Positions 23,396-32,398 of a DNA stretch of 64,000 nt are shown piece after piece. This DNA comes from Modestobacter sp. VKM Ac-2986 (GTDB lineage: Bacteria > Actinomycetota > Actinomycetes > Mycobacteriales > Geodermatophilaceae). A program made the translations under genes and the position numbers. The notes beneath the pieces were generated by a model, which did not search any database, was not told the DNA's origin, and saw only the letters and a list, made by a program, of their open reading frames with translations. Location: assembly GCF_026967795.1 (NCBI RefSeq), contig NZ_JAPVBH010000001.1, forward strand, positions 372,001 to 436,000, given 5' to 3'. The first letter of the stretch is position 1; every line of letters begins with the position of its first letter.

Positions 23396-24793
23396 GTGCT
23401 GCTGATGCTGTCGACCACCCACCGGCCGGCCACCGACCTGGGCTTCCTCCTGCACAAGAACCCCGCGCGGGCCCAGCAGGTGGAGGTCTCCACCGGGACG
23501 GCGCACGTCTTCTACCCCGAGGCCACCGACGACCGCTGCACCGTCGTGCTGCTGCTGGAGGTCGACCCGATCGCGCTGGTGCGCGGGAAGGGCGACGGCG
23601 AGGGGTTCGCGCTCGGGCAGTACGTCAACGACCGCCCCTACGCGGCCTCCAGCCTGCTGGCCGTGGCGCTGGGCAAGGTGTTCGCCAGCGCCCGCCGCGG
23701 GGTGAGCAAGGAACGCCCGGAGCTGGCCGACACCCCGCTGCCGCTGGAGGTGCACCTGCCGGCGCTGTCCTGCCGGGGCGGGGCCGAGCTGGCCGAGCGC
23801 TTCTTCGGCCCGCTGGGCTGGCGGGTGCAGGCCACCGAGCTGCCGCTGGACGGGCGGTTCCCCGAGTGGGGCGCCTCCCGGCACGTCGACCTGCGGCTGA
23901 CCGGCACGCATCGCGTCGCCGACGCGGTGAACCACCTCTACGTCGGGCTGCCCGTGCTCGACGGCGCCAAGCACTACTGGGTCAGCGCCGACGAGATCGA
24001 CAAGCTGCTGCGCGCCGGCGAGGGCTGGCTGGCCGCCCACCCCGAACGCGAGCTGATCGCCGCTCGCTACCTGGCGCACCAGAAGCGGCTGACCGGGACC
24101 GCCCTGGCCCGGCTGGCCGAGGTGGACGACGCCGAGGTCCTCGACGACGCCCCCGAGGTCACCGACCCGCCGACCCCGCTGGCCCAGCTGGCCCAGCTGC
24201 GGCAGGGGGCGGTGCTCGCCGCGCTGCGCTCGGCCGGGGCGCACCGGGTGCTGGACCTGGGCTGCGGCAGCGGCGCGCTGCTGCCGGCGCTGCTCGCCGA
24301 GCCCTCGTTCACCGAGGTGGTCGGCGTCGACGTCAGCGCCCGGGCCCTCGAGCTCGCCGCCCGCCGGCTGCGGCTGGACCGGATGCCCGAGCGCCAGCGC
24401 GCCCGGCTCATCCTGCTCCAGGGCGCACTGACCTACACCGACGCGCGGCTGGCCGGCTACGACGCCGCGGTGCTGATGGAGGTCGTCGAGCACCTGGACC
24501 CCGACCGCCTGCCCGCCCTGGAGCACGCCGTGTTCACCGCCGCCGCCCCGGCGACCGTGCTGGTCACCACCCCGAACGTCGAGCACAACGTGCGCTACCC
24601 GGCGCTGGCCGCCGGGGGCATGCGACACCGCGACCACCGCTTCGAGTGGACCCGCGCCGAGTTCACCGACTGGGCCCAGGGCGTGGCCGGACGACGGGGC
24701 TACGCCGTCCGGTTCCTCGGCATCGGCCCCGACGACCCCGAGGTCGGGCCGCCCACCCAGCTCGCGGTGTTCGACCGGGGGGTGGCGGCATGA
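23396..24793 (+). CDS. hen1: 3'-terminal RNA ribose 2'-O-methyltransferase Hen1
   Basis: A 465-residue bacterial Hen1. The N-terminal domain opens MLLMLSTTHRPATDLGFLLHK, diagnostic of bacterial Hen1. The C-terminal SAM methyltransferase has motif I VLDLGCGSG near residue 284 and the Mn-binding E-x-x-E-H set in EVVEHLDPDRL (about 360-370), with HRDHRFEW near 410. It 2'-O-methylates the 3' end of cleaved RNA before ligation, so repaired tRNA resists re-cutting by ribotoxins. GTG 23396 is chosen because the family N-terminus begins there. It overlaps pnkp by ATGA. Confidence 0.93.
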   Translation: MLLMLSTTHRPATDLGFLLHKNPARAQQVEVSTGTAHVFYPEATDDRCTVVLLLEVDPIALVRGKGDGEGFALGQYVNDRPYAASSLLAVALGKVFASARRGVSKERPELADTPLPLEVHLPALSCRGGAELAERFFGPLGWRVQATELPLDGRFPEWGASRHVDLRLTGTHRVADAVNHLYVGLPVLDGAKHYWVSADEIDKLLRAGEGWLAAHPERELIAARYLAHQKRLTGTALARLAEVDDAEVLDDAPEVTDPPTPLAQLAQLRQGAVLAALRSAGAHRVLDLGCGSGALLPALLAEPSFTEVVGVDVSARALELAARRLRLDRMPERQRARLILLQGALTYTDARLAGYDAAVLMEVVEHLDPDRLPALEHAVFTAAAPATVLVTTPNVEHNVRYPALAAGGMRHRDHRFEWTRAEFTDWAQGVAGRRGYAVRFLGIGPDDPEVGPPTQLAVFDRGVAA

Positions 24794-27333
24794 CCGAGCT
24801 CGCCGTCCCCGAGCTGTCGCTGGTGGTGCTCATCGGTGCCTCCGGCTCGGGCAAGTCCACCTTCGCCCGCCGGCACTTCCTGCCCACCCAGGTGCTCTCC
24901 AGCGACGTCTGCCGGGGCCTGGTCTCCGACGACGAGAACGACCAGGCCGCCACGGCCGACGCGTTCGCCGTCCTGCAGTTCATCGCCGCCACCCGGCTGC
25001 GGGCCGGGAAGCTCACCGTCGTCGACGCCACCAGCGTCCGCAAGGAGGACCGCGCCTCGCTGGTGCAGCTGGCCCGCGACCACGACGTGCTGCCGGTGGC
25101 CATCGTGTTCGACGTCCCCGAGGGCGTCTGTCTGGAACGCAACGCCACCCGGACCGACCGGCAGCTGGACCGGTCGGTGATCGCCCGGCAGCGCGCCGAC
25201 CTGCGCCGCGGGCTGTCCGGGCTGGGCCGGGAGGGCTTCCGCAAGGTGCACCGGCTGGGCAGCGTGGACGAGGTCGAGTCCGCGGTGATCAGCTACGAGA
25301 GGGCCTACAACGACCTGCGCTCCGAGACCGGCCCGTTCGACGTGGTCGGCGACGTGCACGGCTGCCGCGCCGAGCTCGAGCAGCTGCTCGGCCGGCTCGG
25401 CTACACGGTCACCCGCGACGAGCAGGGTCGGGCGGTGGACGCCGTCCCGCTGGCCGGACGGCGTGCGGTGTTCCTCGGCGACCTCGTCGACCGCGGCCCG
25501 GACTCACCCGGCGTGCTGCGCCTGGTGATGGGCATGGTCCGGGCCGGGCACGCCCTGTGCGTCCCGGGCAACCACGAGGACAAGCTGGTCAAGGCGCTGC
25601 GTGGCCGTGACGTGCAGGTCACCCACGGCCTGGAGACGACGCTGGCCCAGCTGGCCGAGGAGAGCGAGGAGTTCCGCGCCGACGTCGCCGACTTCTGCCA
25701 CGGACTGGTCTCCCACTACGTGCTGGACGGCGGCGCGCTGGTGGTCGCCCACGCCGGGCTGACCGAGGAGCTGCAGGGCCGGGCCAGCGGGCGGGTGCGC
25801 AGCTTCGCCCTCTACGGCGACACCACCGGGGAGACCGACGAGTTCGGCCTGCCGGTGCGCTACCCGTGGGCGCAGGACTACCGCGGGCGGGCGATGGTGC
25901 TCTACGGCCACACGCCGGTGCCCGAGCCCGAGTGGGTCAACAACACGATGTGCCTGGACACCGGCTGCGTGTTCGGCGGCCGGCTCACCGCGCTGCGCTA
26001 CCCCGAGCGCGAGCTGGTCGACGTCCCGGCCGAGCGCACCTGGTACGAGCCGGCCCGGCCCTTCCCCACCGACGCCGAGCCGGCGCCGGAGCGGCCGGCC
26101 GAGGTGCTCGACGTCGCCGACGTGCTGGGCAAGCGGACCGTGGAGACCCGGCTGTCCGGCCGGGTCACGGTGCGGGAGGAGAACGCCGCCGCCGCGATCG
26201 AGGTGATGAGCCGGTTCGCCCTGGCCCCGCAGCAGCTGGCCTACCTGCCGCCGACGATGAGCCCGGTGGCGACCTCGGCCCGGGAGGACCTGCTCGAGCA
26301 CCCGGCCGAGGCGTTCTCCTACTACCGCGGGGAGGGCGTCGCCGAGGTCGTCTGCCAGGAGAAGCACATGGGCTCGCGCGCGGTGGCCCTGGTACGACGC
26401 GCGGACGCCACCGGCGACCCGGGACGGCCGGTGGGGGAGCGCGGCGCGCTGTACACCCGCACCGGCCGGGCGTTCCTGGGCGCGGAGCTGACGACGGCGT
26501 TCCTGGCCCGGCTGGCCACGGCCGTCACCGACGCCGGGGTGTTCGACGAGCTGGACAGCGACTGGGTGCTGCTCGACGGCGAGCTGCTGCCCTGGTCGGT
26601 CAAGGCCGGCGACCTGGTCCGCGACCAGTACGCCTCGGTCGGGGCGGCCGCCCGGGGCGCGCTCCCGGTGGCCGTCGACGTGCTGACCCGGGCCGCCGGC
26701 CGTGGTCTGGACGTCGGTGCCCTGCTCGACCGCCAGCGCACCCGCGCCGCCGACGCGCAGGCCTTCACCGACGCCTACCGCCGCTACTGCTGGCCCACCG
26801 ACGGGCTCACCGGCACCGCGTTCGCCGCCTTCCAGCTGCTCGGTGCGGCCGGGCGCACCTTCGCCGACCGGCCGCACGCCTGGCACCTGTCGATCGCCGA
26901 CCGGCTGGCCGCCGCCGACCCCGAGCTGCTGCGGTCGACGGCGAGCCACGTCCTCGACGTCACCGACCCGGCCGCCGAGCAGGCCGCCACCGAGTGGTGG
27001 ACGGCGCTGACCGCGGACGGCGGCGAGGGCATGGTGGTCAAGCCCGCGGGGAACCTGACCCGGGGACGACGGGGCGTGGTCCAGCCCGGGCTCAAGGTGC
27101 GCGGCCGGGAGTACCTGCGGCTGGTCTACGGCCCCGACTACACGGCCCCGGCGAACCTGGTCCGGCTGCGCGAGCGGAACCTGGGCCGCAAGCGCGGGCT
27201 GGCGCTGCGGGAGTACGCGCTGGGGCTCGAGGGCCTGGAGCGGCTGGCCCGCGGCGAGCCGATGTGGCGGGTGCACGAGTGCGTGTTCGCCGTCCTGGCG
27301 CTGGAGAGCGAGCCGGTCGACCCCCGGCTCTGA
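24790..27333 (+). CDS. pnkp: Polynucleotide kinase-phosphatase-ligase Pnkp (RNA repair)
   Basis: An 847-residue three-domain RNA end-healing and sealing enzyme. The kinase P-loop is GASGSGKST at residues 16-24. The metallophosphoesterase has GDVHGC (about 187), GDLVDRGPDS (230) and PGNHED (259), plus GHTP (373). The ligase-like C-terminal domain has its nucleotidyl lysine at about 525 in EKHMGSR, with later LDGELLPW and GEGMVVKP. It phosphorylates 5'-OH, removes 2',3'-cyclic phosphate, and with Hen1 seals the break. The four-base overlap with hen1 supports stoichiometric expression as a heterotetramer. Confidence 0.94.
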   Translation: MTELAVPELSLVVLIGASGSGKSTFARRHFLPTQVLSSDVCRGLVSDDENDQAATADAFAVLQFIAATRLRAGKLTVVDATSVRKEDRASLVQLARDHDVLPVAIVFDVPEGVCLERNATRTDRQLDRSVIARQRADLRRGLSGLGREGFRKVHRLGSVDEVESAVISYERAYNDLRSETGPFDVVGDVHGCRAELEQLLGRLGYTVTRDEQGRAVDAVPLAGRRAVFLGDLVDRGPDSPGVLRLVMGMVRAGHALCVPGNHEDKLVKALRGRDVQVTHGLETTLAQLAEESEEFRADVADFCHGLVSHYVLDGGALVVAHAGLTEELQGRASGRVRSFALYGDTTGETDEFGLPVRYPWAQDYRGRAMVLYGHTPVPEPEWVNNTMCLDTGCVFGGRLTALRYPERELVDVPAERTWYEPARPFPTDAEPAPERPAEVLDVADVLGKRTVETRLSGRVTVREENAAAAIEVMSRFALAPQQLAYLPPTMSPVATSAREDLLEHPAEAFSYYRGEGVAEVVCQEKHMGSRAVALVRRADATGDPGRPVGERGALYTRTGRAFLGAELTTAFLARLATAVTDAGVFDELDSDWVLLDGELLPWSVKAGDLVRDQYASVGAAARGALPVAVDVLTRAAGRGLDVGALLDRQRTRAADAQAFTDAYRRYCWPTDGLTGTAFAAFQLLGAAGRTFADRPHAWHLSIADRLAAADPELLRSTASHVLDVTDPAAEQAATEWWTALTADGGEGMVVKPAGNLTRGRRGVVQPGLKVRGREYLRLVYGPDYTAPANLVRLRERNLGRKRGLALREYALGLEGLERLARGEPMWRVHECVFAVLALESEPVDPRL

Positions 27334-27670
27334 CCTGGCGTCGTCCGGGCGTGCTGCCGACGTCTGGTCGCCGTCCGGCTCGACCCGCGTGAGCGGACGT
27401 GGAGCCGTGCCGTGGCGCGGCTCCGCGTCGGCCCGCCCGGGTCGACCCGCGCGCGGCAGGGAGGAGCCGCATGTGCACACGGCTCGACGCTGCGCCAGGC
27501 GGGTCGACCCGCCTGACCTGGCGTCGAGCCGCGCTGCGGCGCGGCTCCACGTCCGGTGACGCGGCTCGAGCCGGGTGGGAACAGGTGGGGTGGTGGAACG
27601 GTTCTCAGGAGTGTCGCGATCAGCCCGCCCCACCGGGGGTGGACGTCCCGCGCAGACCCCAGGAGCTCCC
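27334..27670. repeat. Hairpin- and repeat-rich non-coding region after pnkp
   Basis: A stretch of 337 bases without a credible gene. A 32 bp unit occurs twice (27398-27429 and 27522-27553; 26 or more positions identical). Each copy is itself a hairpin (GAGCCG...CGGCTC). Between them is a perfect 18 bp palindrome AGGCGGGTCGACCCGCCT (27498-27515) nested in a longer stem (GGCTCGA 27481-27487 with TCGAGCC 27524-27530, and CGCCAG with CTGGCG inside). The core GTCGACCCGC or CTCGACCCGC occurs three times. It could be a structured RNA, a mobile repeat cluster or a protein-binding array. Confidence 0.6.
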
Positions 27671-27922
27671 ATGCGAAACGGCATCCACCCCGAGTACCGC
27701 ACCGTCGTGTTCCAGGACACCGCGACCGGCGAGACCTTCCGGACCCGCTCGACGGTCCAGACCAGCCGGACGATCGAGCTGGACGGCGAGACGCTGCCGG
27801 TGGTCCCGGTCGAGATCAGCGCCTCCTCGCACCCGTTCTGGACCGGCAACCAGCGCGTGCTGGACACCGCGGGCCGGGTCGAGAAGTTCAACCAGCGGTA
27901 CGGCGCGCGCCAGCGCGGCTGA
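27671..27922 (+). CDS. rpmE2: 50S ribosomal protein L31 type B
   Basis: An 83-residue protein matching L31 type [61 protein letters not shown]. The zinc-binding CxxC motifs of type A L31 are absent, so this is the zinc-free paralogue that bacteria use under zinc limitation. ATG follows AGGAGCTCCC. In many actinobacteria it is Zur-repressed; I found no convincing Zur box here. A strong terminator follows. Confidence 0.93.
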   Translation: MRNGIHPEYRTVVFQDTATGETFRTRSTVQTSRTIELDGETLPVVPVEISASSHPFWTGNQRVLDTAGRVEKFNQRYGARQRG

Positions 27923-27936
27923 CCACCCCCGCCCCC

Positions 27937-27970
27937 GACGGCGCCGGACCCACCTGGGTCCGGCGCCGTC
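27937..27970. terminator. Hairpin terminator after rpmE2
   Basis: GACGGCGCCGGACCC and GGGTCCGGCGCCGTC form a perfect 15 bp stem around ACCT, 15 bases after the rpmE2 stop. Confidence 0.85.
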
Positions 27971-28107
27971 GTCGTCCCCAGCGTGCTGCCGGGGCGGCCC
28001 GACGGGAACGGCGACGGCCCGGTCCCTCCTCGCGGGAGCGGATCCGGACCGGCGTCGTTACGGTGCCGCGAGGACCCGGGACCGCCGGTCAGGACGGAGC
28101 AGACGAG

Positions 28108-29583
28108 ATGGCGCACCAGGTGACCGGCGGACAGCCGCCGTACGAGGCGCCCACGCCGCGGCTGGCGGTGGAGACCAACGGCATCAACGTGATCGCCGAG
28201 GCCGAGCGCAAGGGCACGCCGCGGCAGCTGTTCTGGCCCTGGTTCGGGGCGAACGTCAGCGTGCTGGGGCTGTCCTACGGCGCGTTCACCCTCGGCTTCG
28301 GCATCGGTTTCTGGCAGGCGGTGGTCGCCGGGGTCGTCGGCATCGTCGCCAGCTTCGCCCTCTGCGGCCTGGTCGCCATCGCCGGCAAGCGCGGCTCGGC
28401 GCCCACCCTCGTGCTCAGCCGGGCGGCCTTCGGCGTCACCGGCGGGCGCGTCCCCGCCGTCCTGTCCTGGGTGCTGACCGTCGGCTGGGAGACCGTGCTC
28501 ACCTCGCTGGCCACGCTGGCGACCGCCACGGTGCTCACCGAGCTCGGCTGGGGCGGCGGGACGGCCACCAAGGTGGTCGCGCTGCTCGTGGTCGCCGCGC
28601 TCGTGGTGGTCGGCGGCGTGCTCGGCTTCGACCTGATCATGCGCATGCAGGCGGTGATCACCGTGGTCACCGGCGTGCTCACCGTCGTCTACCTGGCCCT
28701 CGTGCTCGACGACGTCGACTGGGCGGCGGTCAGCGCGGTCCCCAGCGGCTCGACGGCGCTGTTCGTCGGCGCGCTGGTGCTGGTGATGACCGGCTACGGC
28801 TTCGGCTGGGTCAACGCCGCCGCCGACTACTCCCGCTACCTCCCGCGGACGGCGTCCACCCGCGGCGTCGTGGGCTGGACGACGTTCGGCTCGGCCCTGG
28901 CCCCGGTGCTGCTGCTGGTGTTCGGCCTGCTGCTGGCCGGCTCCTCGGCCGAGCTGTCCGAGGCGATCACCGCCGACCCGATCGGCGCGCTGGCCACCCT
29001 GCTGCCCACCTGGTTCCTGGTGCCCTTCGCCGTCGTCGCCGTGCTCGGCCTGGTCGGCGGCGCGCTGCTGGACATCTACTCCTCCGGCCTGGCGCTGCTG
29101 GCCGCCGGCGCCCGGGTGCCCCGTCCGGTGGCGGCCTCCATCGACGGCGTGCTGATGGTGCTGGGCGCGGTCTGGGTGGTCTTCCTCGCCGAGGGCACCT
29201 TCTTCACCCAGTTCCAGGGCTTCCTGATCACCCTCGGCGTCCCGGTCGCCGCCTGGTGCGGCATCTTCCTGGCCGACCTGCTGCTGCGCCGCCGCGACTA
29301 CGCCGAGGCCGACCTCTACGACCCGCGCGGCCGTTACGGCGCCGCCCAGCCGGTGCCGCTGCTGCTGCTGGCCCTGGGCACGGTGCTGGGCTGGGGCCTG
29401 GTCACCAACTCCTACGCCGGGTGGCTGGACTGGCAGGGCTACCTGCTGGGCCCGGTCGGGCTGGGTGGCCGGGACGGCACCTGGGCCTACGCCAACCTCG
29501 GCGTGCTGGTGGCCCTCGCCGTCGGGTTCCTCGGCACGCTGCTGCTGCGCCGGGGCGCGGTCCGGGCGCAGGAGGCCGCGTGA
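28108..29583 (+). CDS. NCS1 family nucleobase permease (cytosine/purine permease-like)
   Basis: A 491-residue, 12-helix transporter of the nucleobase:cation symporter-1 family. The marks are the N-terminal NGINVIAEAERKGTPRQLFWPWFGANVSVLG, GFGIGFWQAVVAGVVG, GFDLIMRMQ, GYGFGWVNAAADYSRYLPR and DIYSSGLALLA. It imports cytosine, purines or related bases with H+ or Na+. The downstream cysteine hydrolase overlaps it (GTGA), which suggests uptake and hydrolysis of a nucleobase-derived amide, for example an allantoin or ureide breakdown product; this is inference. Confidence 0.88.
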   Translation: MAHQVTGGQPPYEAPTPRLAVETNGINVIAEAERKGTPRQLFWPWFGANVSVLGLSYGAFTLGFGIGFWQAVVAGVVGIVASFALCGLVAIAGKRGSAPTLVLSRAAFGVTGGRVPAVLSWVLTVGWETVLTSLATLATATVLTELGWGGGTATKVVALLVVAALVVVGGVLGFDLIMRMQAVITVVTGVLTVVYLALVLDDVDWAAVSAVPSGSTALFVGALVLVMTGYGFGWVNAAADYSRYLPRTASTRGVVGWTTFGSALAPVLLLVFGLLLAGSSAELSEAITADPIGALATLLPTWFLVPFAVVAVLGLVGGALLDIYSSGLALLAAGARVPRPVAASIDGVLMVLGAVWVVFLAEGTFFTQFQGFLITLGVPVAAWCGIFLADLLLRRRDYAEADLYDPRGRYGAAQPVPLLLLALGTVLGWGLVTNSYAGWLDWQGYLLGPVGLGGRDGTWAYANLGVLVALAVGFLGTLLLRRGAVRAQEAA

Positions 29584-30113
29584 CGCCGTTGCTCGCGGTG
29601 ATCGACGTCCAGCACGTCTTCGCCGACCCGGGCTCGCCGTGGGGCGCGCCCGGGTTCGCCGCGGTGCACCCCGCCATCCGCCGGCTGACCGCGGCCTTCG
29701 CCGGCCGGGTCGTGCACACCCGCTTCGTGGCGCCGGCCGAGCCAAGCGGTGCGTGGGTGCCGTACTACGCGCAGTTCCCCTTCGCCCTGCAGCCACCCGA
29801 CGCGCCGCTGTACGCCCTCGTCGACGACCCCGGCGAGGCCCCGGTGCTCGACGCGACCACGTTCGGCAAGTGGGGCCCCGAGCTCGCCGCGCTGGCCGGC
29901 GACGGGCCGCTGGTGCTCGCCGGGGTGTCGACCGACTGCTGCGTGCTGTCCACCGCGCTCCCGGCCGCCGACGCCGGCGTTCCGGTGCAGGTGGTCACGG
30001 ACGCCTGCGCCGGGGCCACCGACGCCGACCACGAGCGCGCGCTGGCCGCCATGGCCCTCTACGCGCCGCTGATCACGCTCACCACCACCGGCGAGGTGCT
30101 CGCGACACGCTGA
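29580..30113 (+). CDS. Isochorismatase-like cysteine hydrolase
   Basis: A 177-residue hydrolase with the D-K-C triad: Asp in LLAVIDVQHVF, Lys in TFGKWGPELA, Cys in GVSTDCCVLST. The family includes nicotinamidases, N-carbamoylsarcosine amidases and ureidoacrylate or biuret hydrolases. Its start overlaps the permease stop, so it probably acts on the imported compound. The specific reaction is unknown. Confidence 0.83.
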   Translation: MTPLLAVIDVQHVFADPGSPWGAPGFAAVHPAIRRLTAAFAGRVVHTRFVAPAEPSGAWVPYYAQFPFALQPPDAPLYALVDDPGEAPVLDATTFGKWGPELAALAGDGPLVLAGVSTDCCVLSTALPAADAGVPVQVVTDACAGATDADHERALAAMALYAPLITLTTTGEVLATR

Positions 30114-30135
30114 CCCGGGGGCGCCTCGCCGGGTG

Positions 30136-30150
30136 CGGGAATGTCGTTGC
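30136..30150. promoter_or_regulatory. Candidate operator upstream of Bcr/CflA exporter
   Basis: CGGGAATGTCGTTGC, 82 bases before the exporter GTG. It matches at 14 of 15 positions the motif at 32443-32460 in front of a second MFS exporter (and 32399-32416). A shared regulator is the simplest reading. Confidence 0.4.
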
Positions 30151-30232
30151 TCTGTGCATGCTTGTGGCTCTCCGTACCGCGAACGTGGCCAGCGTCGGTC
30201 CCGCGTGCGCACTGCACCGATGAGGGGACCCC

Positions 30233-31537
30233 GTGACCACCACGCAGGACAACACGCGATCAGCCGCCCGGCCGGTCACGAAGGCAGAGCTCGACGGGCT
30301 GCCGTCGCCGAAGGCCGAGAAGCCGAAGACCGCCCGGACGGCGCTGACGCTGGGCGCCTTCGTCGCGCTCGGCCCGCTGACCATCGACATGTACCTGCCG
30401 GCGCTGCCGACGATCACCGACGAGCTGGAGACCACCTCCTCGGCGGTCCAGCTCACCCTCACCGGCACCCTGGTCGGGCTCGCGCTCGGCCAGCTGGTGC
30501 TCGGCCCGCTGTCGGACCGCCACGGCCGCCGCACCCCGCTGCTGATCGGGACGTCGCTGCACGTCCTGGCCTCGCTGCTGGTGCTCGTCGCCCCGAACGT
30601 CGCCGTCCTCGGCCTGCTGCGCGTGCTCCAGGGCGCCGGTGCCGCGGCCGGTGCGGTCATCGCGATCGCCGTCGTCCGTGACCTGTTCGACGGCCGGGCC
30701 GCGGCCACGATGCTGTCCCGGCTGTTCCTGGTGCTCGGTGTCGCGCCGGTGCTGGCCCCCACCATCGGCGGGGAGGTCCTGCGCTTCACCTCATGGCGCG
30801 GGGTGTTCGGCCTGCTGGCGGTCTACGGCGTGCTGCTGATCGCCATGGGCTTCTTCGCCGTCCGCGAGACCCTGCCGCCCGAGCGCCGCAGCAGCAACGG
30901 CGTCGCCGGCACGCTGCGCAGCTACGGCTCGCTGTTCCACGACCGGGCCTACGTCGGCCTGGTGCTCGTCGCCGGCCTGACCATGGCCGGCCTGTTCGCC
31001 TACGTGTCGGGCTCCTCCTTCGTCTACCAGGACGAGTTCGGCCTCGACGAGCAGCAGTTCGGCCTGCTCTTCGGCGCCGGCGCCATCTGGCTGATCGCCG
31101 CCACCCAGCTCAACCCGGTGCTGCTGCGCTGGTTCTCCACCGCCAAGATCCTGGTCGCCGGCACGGTCGCCGGTGCCCTGGCCGGCGGTGCGCTGCTGCT
31201 GCTGGCCCTCACCGACACCGGCGGCCTGTTCGGTGTCGCCGTCCCGCTGTGGGCGGTGCTGTTCGCCGTCGGCCTGGCCCTGCCCAACGCCCCGGCGCTC
31301 GCGCTGTCCCGGCACGGTGACAAGGCCGGCACCGCCGCGGCGCTGCTCGGCGCGGTCCAGTTCGGCGTGGGCGCTGCGGTCTCCCCGCTGGTCGGCCTGC
31401 TCGGCAACGACGCGGTGGCCATGGGCACGGTGATCGTCGGCTCGCTGGTGCTCGCCATCGCCGTCCTGGTCGTCGTCGTCCGGCCGTGGCAGCTCGAGGA
31501 GCCGGACGCCGAGAGCGCCGCGGTCGTCGCGCACTGA
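30233..31537 (+). CDS. MFS multidrug exporter, Bcr/CflA family
   Basis: A 434-residue, 12-helix drug:H+ antiporter. FVALGPLTIDMYLPALPTI in helix 1 (the DMYLPA motif) is the Bcr/CflA signature; motif A is LGPLSDRHGRRTPLL, and LLRVLQGAGAAAGAVIAIAVVRDLF covers the antiporter motif C region. A 45-residue soluble N-terminus precedes helix 1. It exports drugs or metabolites such as bicyclomycin or sulfonamides in characterised members. GTG start. It ends convergent with a secreted protein gene. Confidence 0.88.
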   Translation: MTTTQDNTRSAARPVTKAELDGLPSPKAEKPKTARTALTLGAFVALGPLTIDMYLPALPTITDELETTSSAVQLTLTGTLVGLALGQLVLGPLSDRHGRRTPLLIGTSLHVLASLLVLVAPNVAVLGLLRVLQGAGAAAGAVIAIAVVRDLFDGRAAATMLSRLFLVLGVAPVLAPTIGGEVLRFTSWRGVFGLLAVYGVLLIAMGFFAVRETLPPERRSSNGVAGTLRSYGSLFHDRAYVGLVLVAGLTMAGLFAYVSGSSFVYQDEFGLDEQQFGLLFGAGAIWLIAATQLNPVLLRWFSTAKILVAGTVAGALAGGALLLLALTDTGGLFGVAVPLWAVLFAVGLALPNAPALALSRHGDKAGTAAALLGAVQFGVGAAVSPLVGLLGNDAVAMGTVIVGSLVLAIAVLVVVVRPWQLEEPDAESAAVVAH

Positions 31538-31545
31538 CCTCCCGG

Positions 31546-31572
31546 CCCGGTCGTCAGCCGATGACGACCGGG
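31546..31572. terminator. Bidirectional terminator
   Basis: CCCGGTCGTC and GACGACCGGG form a 10 bp stem with a 7-base loop between the convergent exporter and secreted-protein genes; the stem overlaps the end of the minus-strand gene. Confidence 0.65.
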
Positions 31573-32333
31573 TCGGAGGTGCCCACGTGCACCATCCGCG
31601 CCACCCCGGTGGAGGGGGAGCGCACCTCCTCCTCCATCCAGATCACGTACGCGTCGCCCGGGACGAGACCGGGGATGGTGGCGGCCAGCTCCGAGCAGGT
31701 GCCGGGCTTGGCGACCACCACCGGCACCGGGCCGGCCTGCTCGCCCTCGACCAGCTCCTGGCTGACCGCCGAGACCCGGTAGGACAGCACCTCCTCGCGC
31801 GCGTCGGCCAGCCACGTGACCGTCGCCGACCCCGCACCCGCCACCGCGTTGGGCACGATCCGCCGGGGCGTGGTCGAGCTGCCGCAGGCGTCGGGCCGCT
31901 GCGTGTACCCCGGCACGATCCCGTAGGAGACGTCGGTCGGCATCGTGATGCCGACCGGCCGGGGCGGCTGCGGGACGGCGAAACGGCTGCTGCGCGCGCC
32001 CTGCGCGGCCACCGCGGAGACCTCCTCACCGCCCAAGCCGGCCTGCCCGGTGCCCGACATCGCGATGCTCGTGTCCGGCAGCGTGGTGGTCAGCAGGGTC
32101 TCGCGGGCGACGCCGTTGGTCACCTCGGTGCCCGAGGCGGTCAGCTCGACCACGACCGGGGCCACCTGGACGCCGGCGACCACCGCGACCGCGCTCACCA
32201 GCAGCACCGGGGCCAGCCAGCCGACGGCACTGCCCGGACGGCGCTGCGCACGGCGGCGGGCCGCCGGCCGCGTGGTCCTGCGTGCTGCCGGGCGGGTGCC
32301 CGTCGCCGGGGCCGGACGCCGCTGTGCCGCCAT
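31554..32333 (-). CDS. Membrane-anchored secreted protein with fibronectin III-like domain
   Basis: A 259-residue protein. A 38-residue Arg/Ala-rich cytosolic segment precedes one membrane helix (WLAPVLLVSAVAVVAGVQVAPVV). After a variable region, the C-terminal part reads SATVTWLADAREEVLSYRVSAVSQELV and IPGLVPGDAYVIWMEEEV, the strand pattern of a fibronectin type III module. Two cysteines may form a disulfide. ATG 32333 follows AGGAG. The role is unknown; an extracytoplasmic binding or wall function is likely. It is divergent from an MFS exporter across a repeated motif. Confidence 0.7.
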   Translation of the reverse strand: MAAQRRPAPATGTRPAARRTTRPAARRRAQRRPGSAVGWLAPVLLVSAVAVVAGVQVAPVVVELTASGTEVTNGVARETLLTTTLPDTSIAMSGTGQAGLGGEEVSAVAAQGARSSRFAVPQPPRPVGITMPTDVSYGIVPGYTQRPDACGSSTTPRRIVPNAVAGAGSATVTWLADAREEVLSYRVSAVSQELVEGEQAGPVPVVVAKPGTCSELAATIPGLVPGDAYVIWMEEEVRSPSTGVARMVHVGTSDPVVIG

Positions 32334-32398
32334 GGAGAGCTCCTGTCTGTGGTCCTCCGGGGATGATCGGCACGTCGGGGCCGGAGCTGTTGCCCAAC

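Noticed and set aside
27361-27560. The palindrome cluster as a tRNA or CRISPR
   Set aside because: No cloverleaf with TTCGA-type T loop and CCA end, and no repeat-spacer periodicity.
27560-27670. A Zur box in front of rpmE2 (expected for a zinc-free L31)
   Set aside because: I looked for TGAnAATnATTnTCA-like palindromes and found only GC-rich sequence without a match.
25504-29796. A 1430-codon open frame on the minus strand across pnkp and the permease
   Set aside because: It is the antisense shadow of GC-rich genes on the plus strand; composition is Gly/Arg/Gln/Pro-rich with no domain, and the plus-strand genes have complete motifs.
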